A stretch of DNA of 43,985 nt from Cyclobacteriaceae bacterium (GTDB lineage Bacteria > Bacteroidota > Bacteroidia > Cytophagales > Cyclobacteriaceae). Below the pieces are notes generated by a model. That model searched no databases. It was not told the DNA's origin and saw nothing but the letters and a program-made list of their open reading frames with translations. The position numbers and the translations under genes are program-made. Below are positions 14,856 through 23,730 of this stretch, piece after piece. The stretch lies in assembly GCA_028279155.1 (NCBI GenBank), contig JANQST010000344.1, positions 1 to 43,985 on the forward strand, in the 5' to 3' direction. The first letter of the stretch is position 1. Each line of letters starts with the position of its first letter.

Positions 14856-16409
14856 ATGAAGACAATCAGATATACAGGACTCATTGCATTTCTCTTCTCT
14901 TTGGGATTGTTCCTCTCCTTATTTTTCACATCGACCTATACACTAACTGAGCAAATTTTCACCTCGAATGTGAAGGCCGAACATCAGGAAACGTTAGGGC
15001 CAGAGCTTGCAGGAATGATGGATAGAGAATATTCTCTAAGTATTCCATTTGTCAAGGACTTAAACGCTGCAGTTAACACGGTGAATGAACGTATGCGTTC
15101 GGAACAGCAGTGGGACAAAGTCATTTACGATGATTATGCAGGTTCACTCACAAGAGCATCTACTAGCGGTTTGATCCAGGATCAAACAACCCTTCTCTTT
15201 ATTCTTGTTTTTATTGTTGGGGCTGTTGGAGCTTTAATGTTCATACTTCCACAAATTCAACTTGGAGGACCGGCAGGTATAAAGCACAATGGTATTTTCT
15301 TTAATGCACTCAACAATCGTGGATGGATAGGTATGCTAACAGGCGGGCTCTTAGTAGTTTTTTATGTGCTTCTTTACTTCTATCCGGCATACATAACAAA
15401 CTGGATCATTTTAGTTGATCCTGTCCAAAAACTCTTAAACCCAGGGGCCACATCGAGCCAATGGTTCCTATATGGATTCTTGTATACGTTCGCCGTATTG
15501 GTGATGGGTGTTCGAATGATTATAAAGTATCGACATAGCAAATACCAGATTTTCAGAACCATCTCTGTAATGTTTTTCCAAACAGCGTTTGCTTTTTTGA
15601 TTCCCGAAATCTTAGTAAGACTCAATCAGCCATATTTTGACTTCAAAAATATGTGGCCACTGGATTACGATTTTTTCGATGCCTGGCATATAAATATGTT
15701 GACCACTTCGGGAGGAACAGGAATATTCATGTTCGCCTGGGGCATTTCATTGTTTGCAATTGGGGTCCCTTTGTTTGTTTTCTTTTTCGGAAAAAGATGG
15801 TACTGCTCATGGGTATGCGGATGCGGTGGGTTGGCTGAAACTGTCGGAGATCCGTTCAGACAATTGTCTGATAAGTCCTTGAAAGCCTGGCAAATTGAAA
15901 GATATCTGATCCATGCTGTTTTAATATTTGGCTTGCTCATGACTGGAGCTGTGGTTTACAATTTCATTTCCGGCACAAACTCTATCCTAGGAATCGACAC
16001 TTACAACTATTTAAGAAAGCCATATGGATTTTTGATTGGATCAATTTTCTCAGGTGTCATTGGGACCGGCTTCTACCCATTTATGGGAAACAGGGTATGG
16101 TGTCGATTTGGATGTCCACTTGCTGCCTATTTAGGGGCAGTTCAGAAGTTCAAATCAAGATTCAGAATCACAACTAACGGAGGCCAATGCATTTCTTGTG
16201 GAAATTGCTCTACCTATTGTGAAATGGGAATCGATGTGCGTTGGTATGCACAAAGAGGTCAAAATATCATCCGCTCTTCTTGTGTTGGATGTGGGGTTTG
16301 CTCGGCAGTTTGTCCTCGCGGCGTCCTTAACCTCGAAAATCGAGATGAAGATGGGAGATTCAACCAGCCAATTTTGTTAGGTAACGATAGTATTAAAGTT
16401 TCAAATTAG
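14856..16409 (+). CDS. NapH/NosR/CcoG-type polytopic membrane iron-sulfur protein
   Basis: The 517-residue protein has an N-terminal membrane helix, an extracytoplasmic loop (about residues 30-105), then several membrane helices. Its cysteine motifs are WYCSWVCGCGG (Cys317, 321, 323), CRFGCP (416, 420), and two ferredoxin-type 4Fe-4S motifs, CISCGNCSTYC (445, 448, 451, 455) and CVGCGVCSAVCP (476, 479, 482, 486). This layout is that of NapH and the C-terminal half of NosR, which move electrons across the membrane to periplasmic reductases. It has no NosR FMN domain, and no nap or nos genes are nearby. It lies between the flavoprotein and the DM13 lipoprotein, with gaps of 1 and 0 nt, which fits a membrane electron conduit. 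Confidence 0.88.
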   Translation: MKTIRYTGLIAFLFSLGLFLSLFFTSTYTLTEQIFTSNVKAEHQETLGPELAGMMDREYSLSIPFVKDLNAAVNTVNERMRSEQQWDKVIYDDYAGSLTRASTSGLIQDQTTLLFILVFIVGAVGALMFILPQIQLGGPAGIKHNGIFFNALNNRGWIGMLTGGLLVVFYVLLYFYPAYITNWIILVDPVQKLLNPGATSSQWFLYGFLYTFAVLVMGVRMIIKYRHSKYQIFRTISVMFFQTAFAFLIPEILVRLNQPYFDFKNMWPLDYDFFDAWHINMLTTSGGTGIFMFAWGISLFAIGVPLFVFFFGKRWYCSWVCGCGGLAETVGDPFRQLSDKSLKAWQIERYLIHAVLIFGLLMTGAVVYNFISGTNSILGIDTYNYLRKPYGFLIGSIFSGVIGTGFYPFMGNRVWCRFGCPLAAYLGAVQKFKSRFRITTNGGQCISCGNCSTYCEMGIDVRWYAQRGQNIIRSSCVGCGVCSAVCPRGVLNLENRDEDGRFNQPILLGNDSIKVSN

Positions 16410-17078
16410 ATGAAAAAGCTAAAATTCCTTTTACCTCTACTTCTGATTGGCTGTATCGGCGAAGATATCGAATTCGATGAAGTGGATCCCGTAATACAAA
16501 TTGTAAATCCAATTTCTTCTTTGGAGGTCAACACTTTCTACCAATTTGAATACATGTTTTTGGACAATGTTGGAAGACCTGTTGATCCATCCACTATAAC
16601 ATGGAATAGTTCTGATGTATCTCTCCTAACCGTTGATGATAATGGGCTTGTAAGGGGGCTTAACAATGGAACGGTTACAGTTTCTGTTAGTGCGATGCTT
16701 AACGAGTTCGCCGCTGATACAAGCATCACCTTTGACATTACTGGTGATCCTACAACAATGATGAGTGAGCGCTCAGGTACAATAGCCACTACAACTTCCT
16801 ACGTTCTGGAAGGAGCCTTTGAATTACAACAAAGTGGTTCAGACCTTATTCTAGAATTTGAAGCTAATTACATAGCAGACGATGGACTCCCGGGCTTGTA
16901 CATCTATCTCACAAACAACCCTAACTCTATTGCAGGAGCACATGAGATTGGAAAAGTGAGTGTGTTCACTGGAGCGCATAGCTATACAATACCCAATGCT
17001 GGACTATTCGACTACAATTACATTTTATACTATTGCAAACCCTTCAATGTAAAAGTTGGAGACGGACTAATTCAATAA
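16410..17078 (+). CDS. Lipoprotein with Big_2-like Ig domain and C-terminal DM13 domain
   Basis: The 222-residue protein has a lipoprotein signal with Cys15 in LLIGC. Residues about 27-112 look like a bacterial Ig-like (Big_2) domain: ITWNSSDVSLLTVDDNGLV with VRGLNNGTVTVS following the typical pattern. Residues about 118-222 match DM13: GLYIYLTNN, a G-rich turn, HSYTIPNAG, and YYCKPFNVKVGDG with the near-invariant cysteine at 209. DM13 has been proposed to be an electron-transfer module on cell surfaces. Its start codon follows the stop of the Fe-S protein directly, so both should be made together. I infer that it accepts or passes electrons outside the inner membrane. The domain call is from motif memory and needs a profile search. 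Confidence 0.78.
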   Translation: MKKLKFLLPLLLIGCIGEDIEFDEVDPVIQIVNPISSLEVNTFYQFEYMFLDNVGRPVDPSTITWNSSDVSLLTVDDNGLVRGLNNGTVTVSVSAMLNEFAADTSITFDITGDPTTMMSERSGTIATTTSYVLEGAFELQQSGSDLILEFEANYIADDGLPGLYIYLTNNPNSIAGAHEIGKVSVFTGAHSYTIPNAGLFDYNYILYYCKPFNVKVGDGLIQ

Positions 17079-17085
17079 TCACCAA

Positions 17086-17952
17086 ATGAAAAAATCGAGT
17101 TTAATAATTCTCCTTATTCTACCTTTTCTAACTTTTGCAGGAGGTGGCTGGACGAAAAAGAAGGGAACTGGTTACTACAAGCTTACCCAATGGTGGGTAG
17201 TATCGGACAAACACTATACCTCCACAGGTGGTACTGATCCCAATGTGACAACTGGCACATTTAACACCTCACTATATGCGGAATATGGTATCACTGATAA
17301 ATTGACTGGAATCGTCTATTTTCCGTTCTTCAGTCGAACGTTTCAGAATGATATTGTCTCAGCGACCACAGGTCAAGTAACGACCGAAGGGGAATCGATC
17401 AATTCTATCGGAGATACGGATATTGGTGTTAAGTACGGAATCAGCAAACCTGGGAGCAAATTTGTTTTGGCAGGAAGTGCTTTCCTGGGTATTCCGCTGG
17501 GAAATGATTCTGGTGGCAGTGATGGTTCATTACAAACAGGCGATGGCGAGTTCAACCAAATGATCCGGTTTGACCTCAGCAGATCCGCGTCTTTTGGAAA
17601 GATAAATGCATACGCTAATGTCTATACTGGTTTTAATAATCGGACAAAGAACTTTTCCGATGAGTTCAGGTTTGGTGGCGAAATTGGAGCCGGCTTCCTC
17701 AATAACAAACTATGGTTAATCTATAGACTTGATATTGTTGAATCTCTAATGAACGGGCTCTCTTCTGCCGAAGGAAGTCAAGGGGTAACCCTTTTCGCAA
17801 ACAACACAGAATTTGCAGCGTACGGTTATGAGGCAGCATTTTTCATTACTGACAAACTAGGAATTTCAGCTTCATATACCTCTGCTTTTAGTGGACGACT
17901 CATATTTGCGAGTCCCTCCTATTCTGTTGGGGTATTTCTGGACCTGAAATAA
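17086..17952 (+). CDS. Predicted outer-membrane beta-barrel protein of the redox operon
   Basis: The 288-residue product has a signal peptide (MKKSSLIILLILPFLTFAGG) and alternating polar/hydrophobic strands with many aromatic residues, for example GYYKLTQWWV, LTGIVYFPFF and YSVGVFLDLK at the end. It resembles the outer-membrane proteins related to the phenol-degradation MetA family, whose function is mostly unknown. It begins 7 nt after the DM13 lipoprotein gene and is the last gene of the operon. It could help place or accept electrons for the lipoprotein at the surface, but nothing in the sequence shows a cofactor site (no CxxCH). The frame stays open for 54 codons after the stop. Confidence 0.7.
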   Translation: MKKSSLIILLILPFLTFAGGGWTKKKGTGYYKLTQWWVVSDKHYTSTGGTDPNVTTGTFNTSLYAEYGITDKLTGIVYFPFFSRTFQNDIVSATTGQVTTEGESINSIGDTDIGVKYGISKPGSKFVLAGSAFLGIPLGNDSGGSDGSLQTGDGEFNQMIRFDLSRSASFGKINAYANVYTGFNNRTKNFSDEFRFGGEIGAGFLNNKLWLIYRLDIVESLMNGLSSAEGSQGVTLFANNTEFAAYGYEAAFFITDKLGISASYTSAFSGRLIFASPSYSVGVFLDLK

Positions 17953-18145
17953 AAAGCTCCGACAAACAGCTATCAAACCTCTTATCAGAAGGATTTTGAG
18001 TCAGTCAGTGCCGTCAATGATCCCCAGCTGGGGCGTGATTTAATGCACCGAACAAACCCAATTTTGGATACATTCTCAGATTTGTATAGTGTTCTTGCCG
18101 GAGCATGGCGAATTTAAGAATTTAATATTTATTGGAAACCAGCAC

Positions 18146-20512
18146 CTACTCCGATCGCAAGGTTTCAGCCGGATTGATGCGTGCCTTGCCGTTTGTTCTT
18201 AAAAAGATGATCGCTAAGATGAGAGTTAATCCGCCGATTCCTGCAATCAAAAATGGAGTTACTCCAATGTCAATACGATAAGCAAATGATTCCAACCACT
18301 GTGTCGTCACAAACCAGGCTATTGGCGTTCCTATAATGAATGAAACCACTGCTAGCCTGCTAAATTCAGTTGAGAACATTTTTAGAATTTGTCCAACAGA
18401 AGCTCCCAACACTTTGCGAATTCCAATTTCTTTTACCCTGCGGTCCAGCTGGTAACTGATCAAGCCGGCAAACCCCAGGAAGGCAATGAATATCGAAAGT
18501 GAAGTGAAAATAGTAATGATCTGACCTAATGTTTTTTCAGAATTGAATAGTTCATTGAACTGCTGATCAAAGAAATAATATTCGAACGGTTCACTGGTAA
18601 ATCCTGCCCAAACTTCCTCAACATCATTTACAGCTCTTGCAGCGCTGATTCGCAAATTGAACTGATTCCCCCAATTGCGATAGAAAAACCCTGCTGGCTC
18701 TATTTGTTTGCTAAAATTCTGAAAGTGAAAATCTTTTACAACTCCGATAACTCTCACCCGCTCACCCAGAAAGTAAGCATTGAATTCTTTGCCAATAGCG
18801 TCTCCGCCCAATTCCTTAGCAAAGCTTTCGTTTACAACAATTGCTGCGGTATCTGAAGCGATGGTAGCATCAAAGTTTCTTCCTTGCAATACCTCGAATC
18901 CCATGGTAGGCACAAAATTGGCATCCACGTATTTGTAATATAGCTGTACGTAATCTTCAGTACCATCTAAACGCAGCATTCCTGTAATCGCCAATTGATC
19001 AATCATACTGTAACGATTGAGAGAAGCTTCGGAGACAGAGGATAACGCTCTTAACTCATTTAAAAAAGCTTCTTCACTCCCATCCAATTGATTTTTGGAA
19101 TTGTCAACAACCATCACTTGCTCCCTATCAAAACCAAGGTCTTTCCCTAGTCCATAATTCAATTGTTGACTTATAAAAATGGAGAAAATGGCCAATGACA
19201 ATGAGATTGAAAATTGAAAAACAACCAACACATTTCTAGCAAAACTCTTCCCTTTGACGGAGGTGTAGTTGCCTTTTAGAACCAAAGCCGGAGCAAAGCC
19301 AGACAAAAAGAAAGCTGGATAGGCACCCGCTCCCAATCCGGTAAGGATGCTAATCGCAAGCATAAGTAGTAGCAGCGGCTTAAACGCCAAAACATCCACA
19401 TTGAAAGCTGAAAACCCAATAGATGTCATGAATTCCAATGCAAAGGCTGCCAGAAGTATACCAATCATCCAGCTGAAAAGTGCCAGAAAAAGAGATTCTG
19501 AAAGCAGTCCTGTAATTAAATTAGTCCGGACCGAGCCCAGAACTTTTCTCATCCCAATCTCCTTTGCACGTTTTGAAGCTTGTGCGGTTGACAGGTTCAC
19601 ATAATTGATGGCTGCCAAAACAATGATAAAGAGCGCAATGCCCATGAAAATTTGAAGGTACAATCGCTTGCCTGGAGGTGATGCTTCGAACAATAAGGTG
19701 CTGTCAAGATGAAGATCAGCAATGTTCATTATCAATGGCTGGTGCTTTTTGACCTCCTCAAAGTATTGATCAAAACTCAAGTTTTTTTCAAAAAGATCAT
19801 ACTGTCGTCTTGCAAAGATCCGGTTTGAATTTTCTTGAAACTGTTCTAATTCAAGTGGTTTTTCAGTTCTGAGAAAACAATAGCTTACTGTGTTTCTAAA
19901 GTCATCAAGATTTTTTTCTGCAGCTTCAGAGAACCGCGCCAAGATCGAATATTTTAAATATGAATTCAACGGTGGATCCTTAATTACACCTGTAATTGTG
20001 TAATCATCCGGGGCGCTACTGGAAGAAAGCTTAACTCTCAGTCCAACAGGATTTTCATTGCCAAATACTTTTTTTGATAAAGATTCGGTAATCACCAATG
20101 AATTTGGGTCTGCTAACGCAGCTCTGGAATTTCCATGAATTAACTCTTGCGGAAATACTTTGAAATAGTCCCTGGTTACATAATAAGTGTCATCTTCCAC
20201 AAATCCATCTCCATCGATCGTTAATGTTCCACTTGGAGTCGGCAGCATGCTTACCCAAGACTCAATCTCTGATGTATTCTCGATCAAATATTTAACATGA
20301 GCAGTAGATGAAAATCCAAAGGTTGGAGAACTCATTCTATAGATGTGTTCATACTCATTGTGATGTCGATCATAATTGTATTCCTGATAGACATAGATGG
20401 AGATGAGCAACGCAGCTGCAAAACCAACGGCCAGTCCTGAGATATTGATAAAAGCATATCCCTTATTTCGAGACAAGTTTCTAAGGAAAGAACGAAGATG
20501 ATTCTTAATCAT
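18146..20512 (-). CDS. FtsX/MacB-type ABC transporter permease
   Basis: I use the ATG at 20512 (788 residues); starting 54 nt further upstream would add residues that do not resemble the usual MIKNHLRSFLRNL start. The order is a first membrane helix (about 20-42), a MacB-like periplasmic domain, three helices of a first FtsX domain (about 280-415), a second helix-periplasmic-domain unit, and a C-terminal FtsX domain with VKEIGIRKVLGASVGQI. The duplicated core with two KEIG(M/I)RKVLG motifs is typical of Bacteroidetes permeases. Such proteins couple ATP use in the cytoplasm to conformational work in the periplasm, for export or signalling. No ATPase gene is adjacent, so the partner must lie elsewhere. 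Confidence 0.9.
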   Translation of the reverse strand: MIKNHLRSFLRNLSRNKGYAFINISGLAVGFAAALLISIYVYQEYNYDRHHNEYEHIYRMSSPTFGFSSTAHVKYLIENTSEIESWVSMLPTPSGTLTIDGDGFVEDDTYYVTRDYFKVFPQELIHGNSRAALADPNSLVITESLSKKVFGNENPVGLRVKLSSSSAPDDYTITGVIKDPPLNSYLKYSILARFSEAAEKNLDDFRNTVSYCFLRTEKPLELEQFQENSNRIFARRQYDLFEKNLSFDQYFEEVKKHQPLIMNIADLHLDSTLLFEASPPGKRLYLQIFMGIALFIIVLAAINYVNLSTAQASKRAKEIGMRKVLGSVRTNLITGLLSESLFLALFSWMIGILLAAFALEFMTSIGFSAFNVDVLAFKPLLLLMLAISILTGLGAGAYPAFFLSGFAPALVLKGNYTSVKGKSFARNVLVVFQFSISLSLAIFSIFISQQLNYGLGKDLGFDREQVMVVDNSKNQLDGSEEAFLNELRALSSVSEASLNRYSMIDQLAITGMLRLDGTEDYVQLYYKYVDANFVPTMGFEVLQGRNFDATIASDTAAIVVNESFAKELGGDAIGKEFNAYFLGERVRVIGVVKDFHFQNFSKQIEPAGFFYRNWGNQFNLRISAARAVNDVEEVWAGFTSEPFEYYFFDQQFNELFNSEKTLGQIITIFTSLSIFIAFLGFAGLISYQLDRRVKEIGIRKVLGASVGQILKMFSTEFSRLAVVSFIIGTPIAWFVTTQWLESFAYRIDIGVTPFLIAGIGGLTLILAIIFLRTNGKARINPAETLRSE

Positions 20513-20616
20513 GTGAGTATCAGTTTGGAAGATTCTCAATTTATTAAGATCAATTGGGATAGGCAATATTTGAGCGACAAGGTGATTTTAACCAGAACCA
20601 AATTATTGCTTATAAA

Positions 20617-20771
20617 AAAGGGGTGTTTCAAAAGTCAGAATTAGGTAATAAATGTCACATTGAGTTTATCGAAATGTCTCTTTTGTATCTATGAAGAGGT
20701 TTCGATAAACCTGTCTGCCGACTAAGCAGGCTCAACCTGACAACCAAAAAAGGCTTTTGAAACACCCCTTT
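20617..20771. repeat. Palindromic intergenic repeat element (REP/MITE-like)
   Basis: Perfect 18-bp inverted ends (AAAGGGGTGTTTCAAAAG at 20617-20634 and its complement at 20754-20771) enclose a second long imperfect stem. Its arms are TTGAGTTTATCGAAAT and TTTCGATAAAC with CTCAACCTGACA. A small CCTG/CAGG hairpin sits at the tip. The whole could fold into one long cruciform. Elements of this kind are common between genes in Bacteroidetes; no transposase is present. Confidence 0.75.
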
Positions 20772-20789
20772 GCTACTCACATTGTTTTT

Positions 20790-21143
20790 TCAACCTTGGT
20801 AGTAAAACCGTTCATGAACGATTTGTCCATTTTCCCACTTTTGAACTCCTGTTTGCTCCATCAACACTCTATTTCCGTCTTTGAAAGTAACGTCCATAGA
20901 AGTTTCATGAAACACAACACCAGCTTCTTCATCAGATGCAATGTTCTTTACCTCCATTCCATGAAATTCCTGAATCATGTTAAGAAAGTTTACCTCGTGT
21001 TCTCTACAGGCTGCTTTTCCTTCTCTCGTGCCTTGAGGTTCAGTCATTACCACATTTTCTGCATAGTACTTGTCAAATGCATCAAGTAGTTTCCCTTGAC
21101 CTAGCATGTTGTAAATGTCTTGTGTTTTTTCTTTTAGTGTCAT
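20790..21143 (-). CDS. SnoaL-like (NTF2-fold) protein
   Basis: From the ATG at 21143 the product has 117 residues (another ATG ten codons upstream, at 21173, is possible). It begins with helices (MTLKEKTQDIYNMLGQGKLL), then has FDKYYAENVVMTEPQG and ends with strands in GVQKWENGQIVHERFYY, the pattern of SnoaL-like NTF2-fold proteins. These form a cone-shaped pocket and include isomerases, hydrolases and proteins of unknown use. A 14-bp palindrome (TATGTACCTACATA, 21157-21170) lies just upstream of the chosen start and could be an operator. It stands alone, divergent from tex. The substrate cannot be told. Confidence 0.8.
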   Translation of the reverse strand: MTLKEKTQDIYNMLGQGKLLDAFDKYYAENVVMTEPQGTREGKAACREHEVNFLNMIQEFHGMEVKNIASDEEAGVVFHETSMDVTFKDGNRVLMEQTGVQKWENGQIVHERFYYQG

Positions 21144-21243
21144 AGCTCTCAATTTATATGTACCTACATACATTTATATCTCAACTTTAGTTCACTTTTA
21201 TCAATTCTCTTTTCAAAAAATTTCAATTATTTATCACCAACCA

Positions 21244-21274
21244 TTTATCAGATCAGTCAACGCTTGTAGTTTTG
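21244..21274 (+). promoter_or_regulatory. Promoter of tex
   Basis: TAGTTTTG (21267-21274) matches the Bacteroidetes -7 element exactly, and TTTA (21244-21247) lies 19 nt upstream at the -33 position with one mismatch. The start codon follows 23 nt after the -7 element. Confidence 0.6.
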
Positions 21275-21297
21275 GCGATTCAAGATTCAAGGACTAA

Positions 21298-23625
21298 ATG
21301 ACACACGAAGATAAGATTGCTGAAGAGCTAGGAATTGGTGCCCACCAGGTGACTGCCACTGTTAAATTGCTAGATGAAGGAGCAACGGTTCCATTTATTT
21401 CACGCTATAGAAAAGAAGTGACGGGGAGTTTGGATGATGTCCAGGTGACTGCCATTCGAGATCGTGTTATTCAGCTTCGTGATCTTGATTCCAGACGAGA
21501 GGCAATTCTGAAATCTATCAAGGAGCAAGAGAAGTTGACCCCAGAATTAGAGAAAGAAATTTTAGCTGCAGAAACAATGGCAGCACTTGAAGACTTGTAT
21601 CTGCCTTATAAACCTAAGCGAAAGACAAGAGCAAGTGTAGCTCGAGAAAAGGGACTTGAGCCGCTCGCTGAGTTAATTTTTAAACAATCAGATGTGGATG
21701 TGGACAGTGAGGCTGCCAATTATGTCGATAGTGAAAAAGATGTGAATACGATGGAAGAAGCTCTTCAGGGAGCGAGGGATATCATAGCAGAAATGATTAA
21801 TGAGGATGCTCAGATTCGTGCGGAGATCAGGGACCTGTTTATGAAAAAGGGACTCATTTCATCTAAGGTGTTGAAAAGCAAAGAAGCTGAAGCTTCTAAG
21901 TTCAAAGACTATTTTGAGTGGAGTGAGCCAATTGATAAGGTTCCGTCACATCGCTTGCTTGCTATCCGCCGCGGTGAAAATGAGGGATTCCTAAGCATGG
22001 ACATTGCACCTGAAGAAGAAGTAGCGATCGATCTCATTGAGCGCCAGTTTATAAAGAGCAGAAATCAATCAGGGGAGCAAGTACAATTAGCAATTAAAGA
22101 TTGCTACAAGCGTCTGATGAAGGTCAGCATCGAAACAGAAGTTCGGGTCGCTACCAAGAAAAAGGCTGATGATGAAGCAATCCTGGTATTTGCTGAAAAC
22201 CTAAAGCAGCTTTTGATGGCAGCTCCATTAGGTCAGAAAGCGGTAATGGCCATTGATCCGGGTTTCAGAACAGGTTGCAAAGTTGTATGCCTTGATAAAC
22301 AAGGAAAGCTTCTGGAGTTTACCGCGATTTATCCCAATGAACCTCAAAAGGATGTAGTGAGAGCTGGCGAGACCATCAAACACATGGTCGAAAAACACTC
22401 CATCGAAGCAATAGCAATAGGTAATGGAACAGCAGGTCGGGAAACAGAACAATTCGTCAAAAAACTTGGGCTCCCAGCTTCTGTCATTGTTGCGGTAGTT
22501 AATGAAAGCGGCGCCTCTATTTACTCTGCTTCAGAGGCAGCTCGAGAAGAATTCCCTGATGAAGATGTAACCGTTCGTGGAGCAGTATCGATCGGAAGGA
22601 GAATGATGGATCCACTGGCAGAGCTGGTTAAAATAGATGCCAAGTCAATTGGAGTGGGGCAATATCAGCACGATGTGGATCAGACAGCTTTGAAACAATC
22701 CCTGGATGATGTGGTGATGAGTTGTGTAAATAATGTGGGGGTGGAGTTGAATACTGCAAGCAAACAATTACTTACATACGCTTCAGGATTGGGTCCTCAA
22801 ATTGCTGAAAACATAGTCAAGCACAGAAACGAGAACGGACCATTCAAATCTCGGGAAGCACTTAGGAAGGTTGCGAGATTGGGAGATAAGGCTTTTGAGC
22901 AGGCGGCGGGATTTCTCCGTATTCGCAGTGCTTCTAATCCACTTGATATGAGTGCCGTTCACCCGGAGCGTTATGACACAGTTGAGCAAATGGCTCAAGA
23001 TGCTGGTTGCTCTGTGAAAGACCTGATGAGCTCAGAAGAGCTTCGAAAAAAAATCAACTTGAACAACTATGTCAATGGTGATTTGGGGTTACCGACGTTG
23101 AAAGACATTATGAATGAGCTGGCGCGGCCTGGGCGAGATCCACGGGATCAATTTGAAGCAGTTGCATTTGCTGAAGGAGTCAACGAAATCAAAGATCTCA
23201 AATTGGGAATGACACTGCCAGGAGTTGTGACCAACATCACCAAGTTTGGCGCTTTCGTTGATGTTGGAGTTCATCAGGATGGATTGGTCCACATCAGTCA
23301 TTTGTCGGATTCATTTGTATCTGATCCGGCACAGGTGGTCAAACTTGGACAAAAAGTTCAGGTAAAAGTTTTGGAGGTGGATGTAGCAAGGAAAAGGATT
23401 TCATTATCGATGAAAGTGGGGGCAGAAACTTTTCGAAAAACCCAGAAACAAGTACAAAGCGACGGCAAGAGAAATAAGAATACCAAGCCGCAAGCTAAAA
23501 GCCACAAGCCACAAGACGGAGGTTCTAGATTAAAAAACATGGGCCAAAAGCCAAAACAGGAAGAACGCATTCCTGATGGGGATCTTCAAGCTAAGCTGGA
23601 AGCGTTAAAGGGGAAGTTTAAGTGA
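21298..23625 (+). CDS. tex: Tex-family RNA-binding transcription accessory protein
   Basis: The 775-residue protein matches Tex over its whole length: an N-terminal helical region (VPFISRYRKEVTGSLDD, LYLPYKPKRKTRA), a YqgF/RNase H-like domain (MAIDPGFRTGCKVV, AIGNGTAGRETE), helix-hairpin-helix segments (YASGLGPQIAENIVKHR) and a C-terminal S1 domain (about 636-710: PGVVTNITKFGAFVDVGVHQ). Tex binds nucleic acid and RNA polymerase and affects transcription elongation. The tail after the S1 domain is basic and low in complexity; a stretch at 23485-23515 is built of short CAAGC/CCACAA repeats and encodes KPQAKSHKPQ. The start fits the promoter upstream. Confidence 0.96.
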   Translation: MTHEDKIAEELGIGAHQVTATVKLLDEGATVPFISRYRKEVTGSLDDVQVTAIRDRVIQLRDLDSRREAILKSIKEQEKLTPELEKEILAAETMAALEDLYLPYKPKRKTRASVAREKGLEPLAELIFKQSDVDVDSEAANYVDSEKDVNTMEEALQGARDIIAEMINEDAQIRAEIRDLFMKKGLISSKVLKSKEAEASKFKDYFEWSEPIDKVPSHRLLAIRRGENEGFLSMDIAPEEEVAIDLIERQFIKSRNQSGEQVQLAIKDCYKRLMKVSIETEVRVATKKKADDEAILVFAENLKQLLMAAPLGQKAVMAIDPGFRTGCKVVCLDKQGKLLEFTAIYPNEPQKDVVRAGETIKHMVEKHSIEAIAIGNGTAGRETEQFVKKLGLPASVIVAVVNESGASIYSASEAAREEFPDEDVTVRGAVSIGRRMMDPLAELVKIDAKSIGVGQYQHDVDQTALKQSLDDVVMSCVNNVGVELNTASKQLLTYASGLGPQIAENIVKHRNENGPFKSREALRKVARLGDKAFEQAAGFLRIRSASNPLDMSAVHPERYDTVEQMAQDAGCSVKDLMSSEELRKKINLNNYVNGDLGLPTLKDIMNELARPGRDPRDQFEAVAFAEGVNEIKDLKLGMTLPGVVTNITKFGAFVDVGVHQDGLVHISHLSDSFVSDPAQVVKLGQKVQVKVLEVDVARKRISLSMKVGAETFRKTQKQVQSDGKRNKNTKPQAKSHKPQDGGSRLKNMGQKPKQEERIPDGDLQAKLEALKGKFK

Positions 23626-23730
23626 GTTAAAAACAGAAGTTGTAAAAAAGTCACATTTTTAATGTAGGGTATCATTCACTGGAATTGTAAATTCAACCAT
23701 CCAATTCTTGAAAAACTCGTTAGTACCCTA

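Noticed and set aside
18022..18033. CCCCAGCTGGGG palindrome as an operator
   Set aside because: A single 12-bp self-complementary run with no second copy and no nearby start codon; chance or a remnant in decayed coding sequence is enough.
20513..20566. N-terminal extension of the FtsX permease
   Set aside because: The added residues do not fit the family, and MIKNHLRSFL is a typical start for these permeases.
20757..21089. 110-codon plus-strand frame opposite the SnoaL-like gene
   Set aside because: Its composition (many His, Phe, Cys, Ser) is that of an antisense shadow, and it starts inside the palindromic repeat element.
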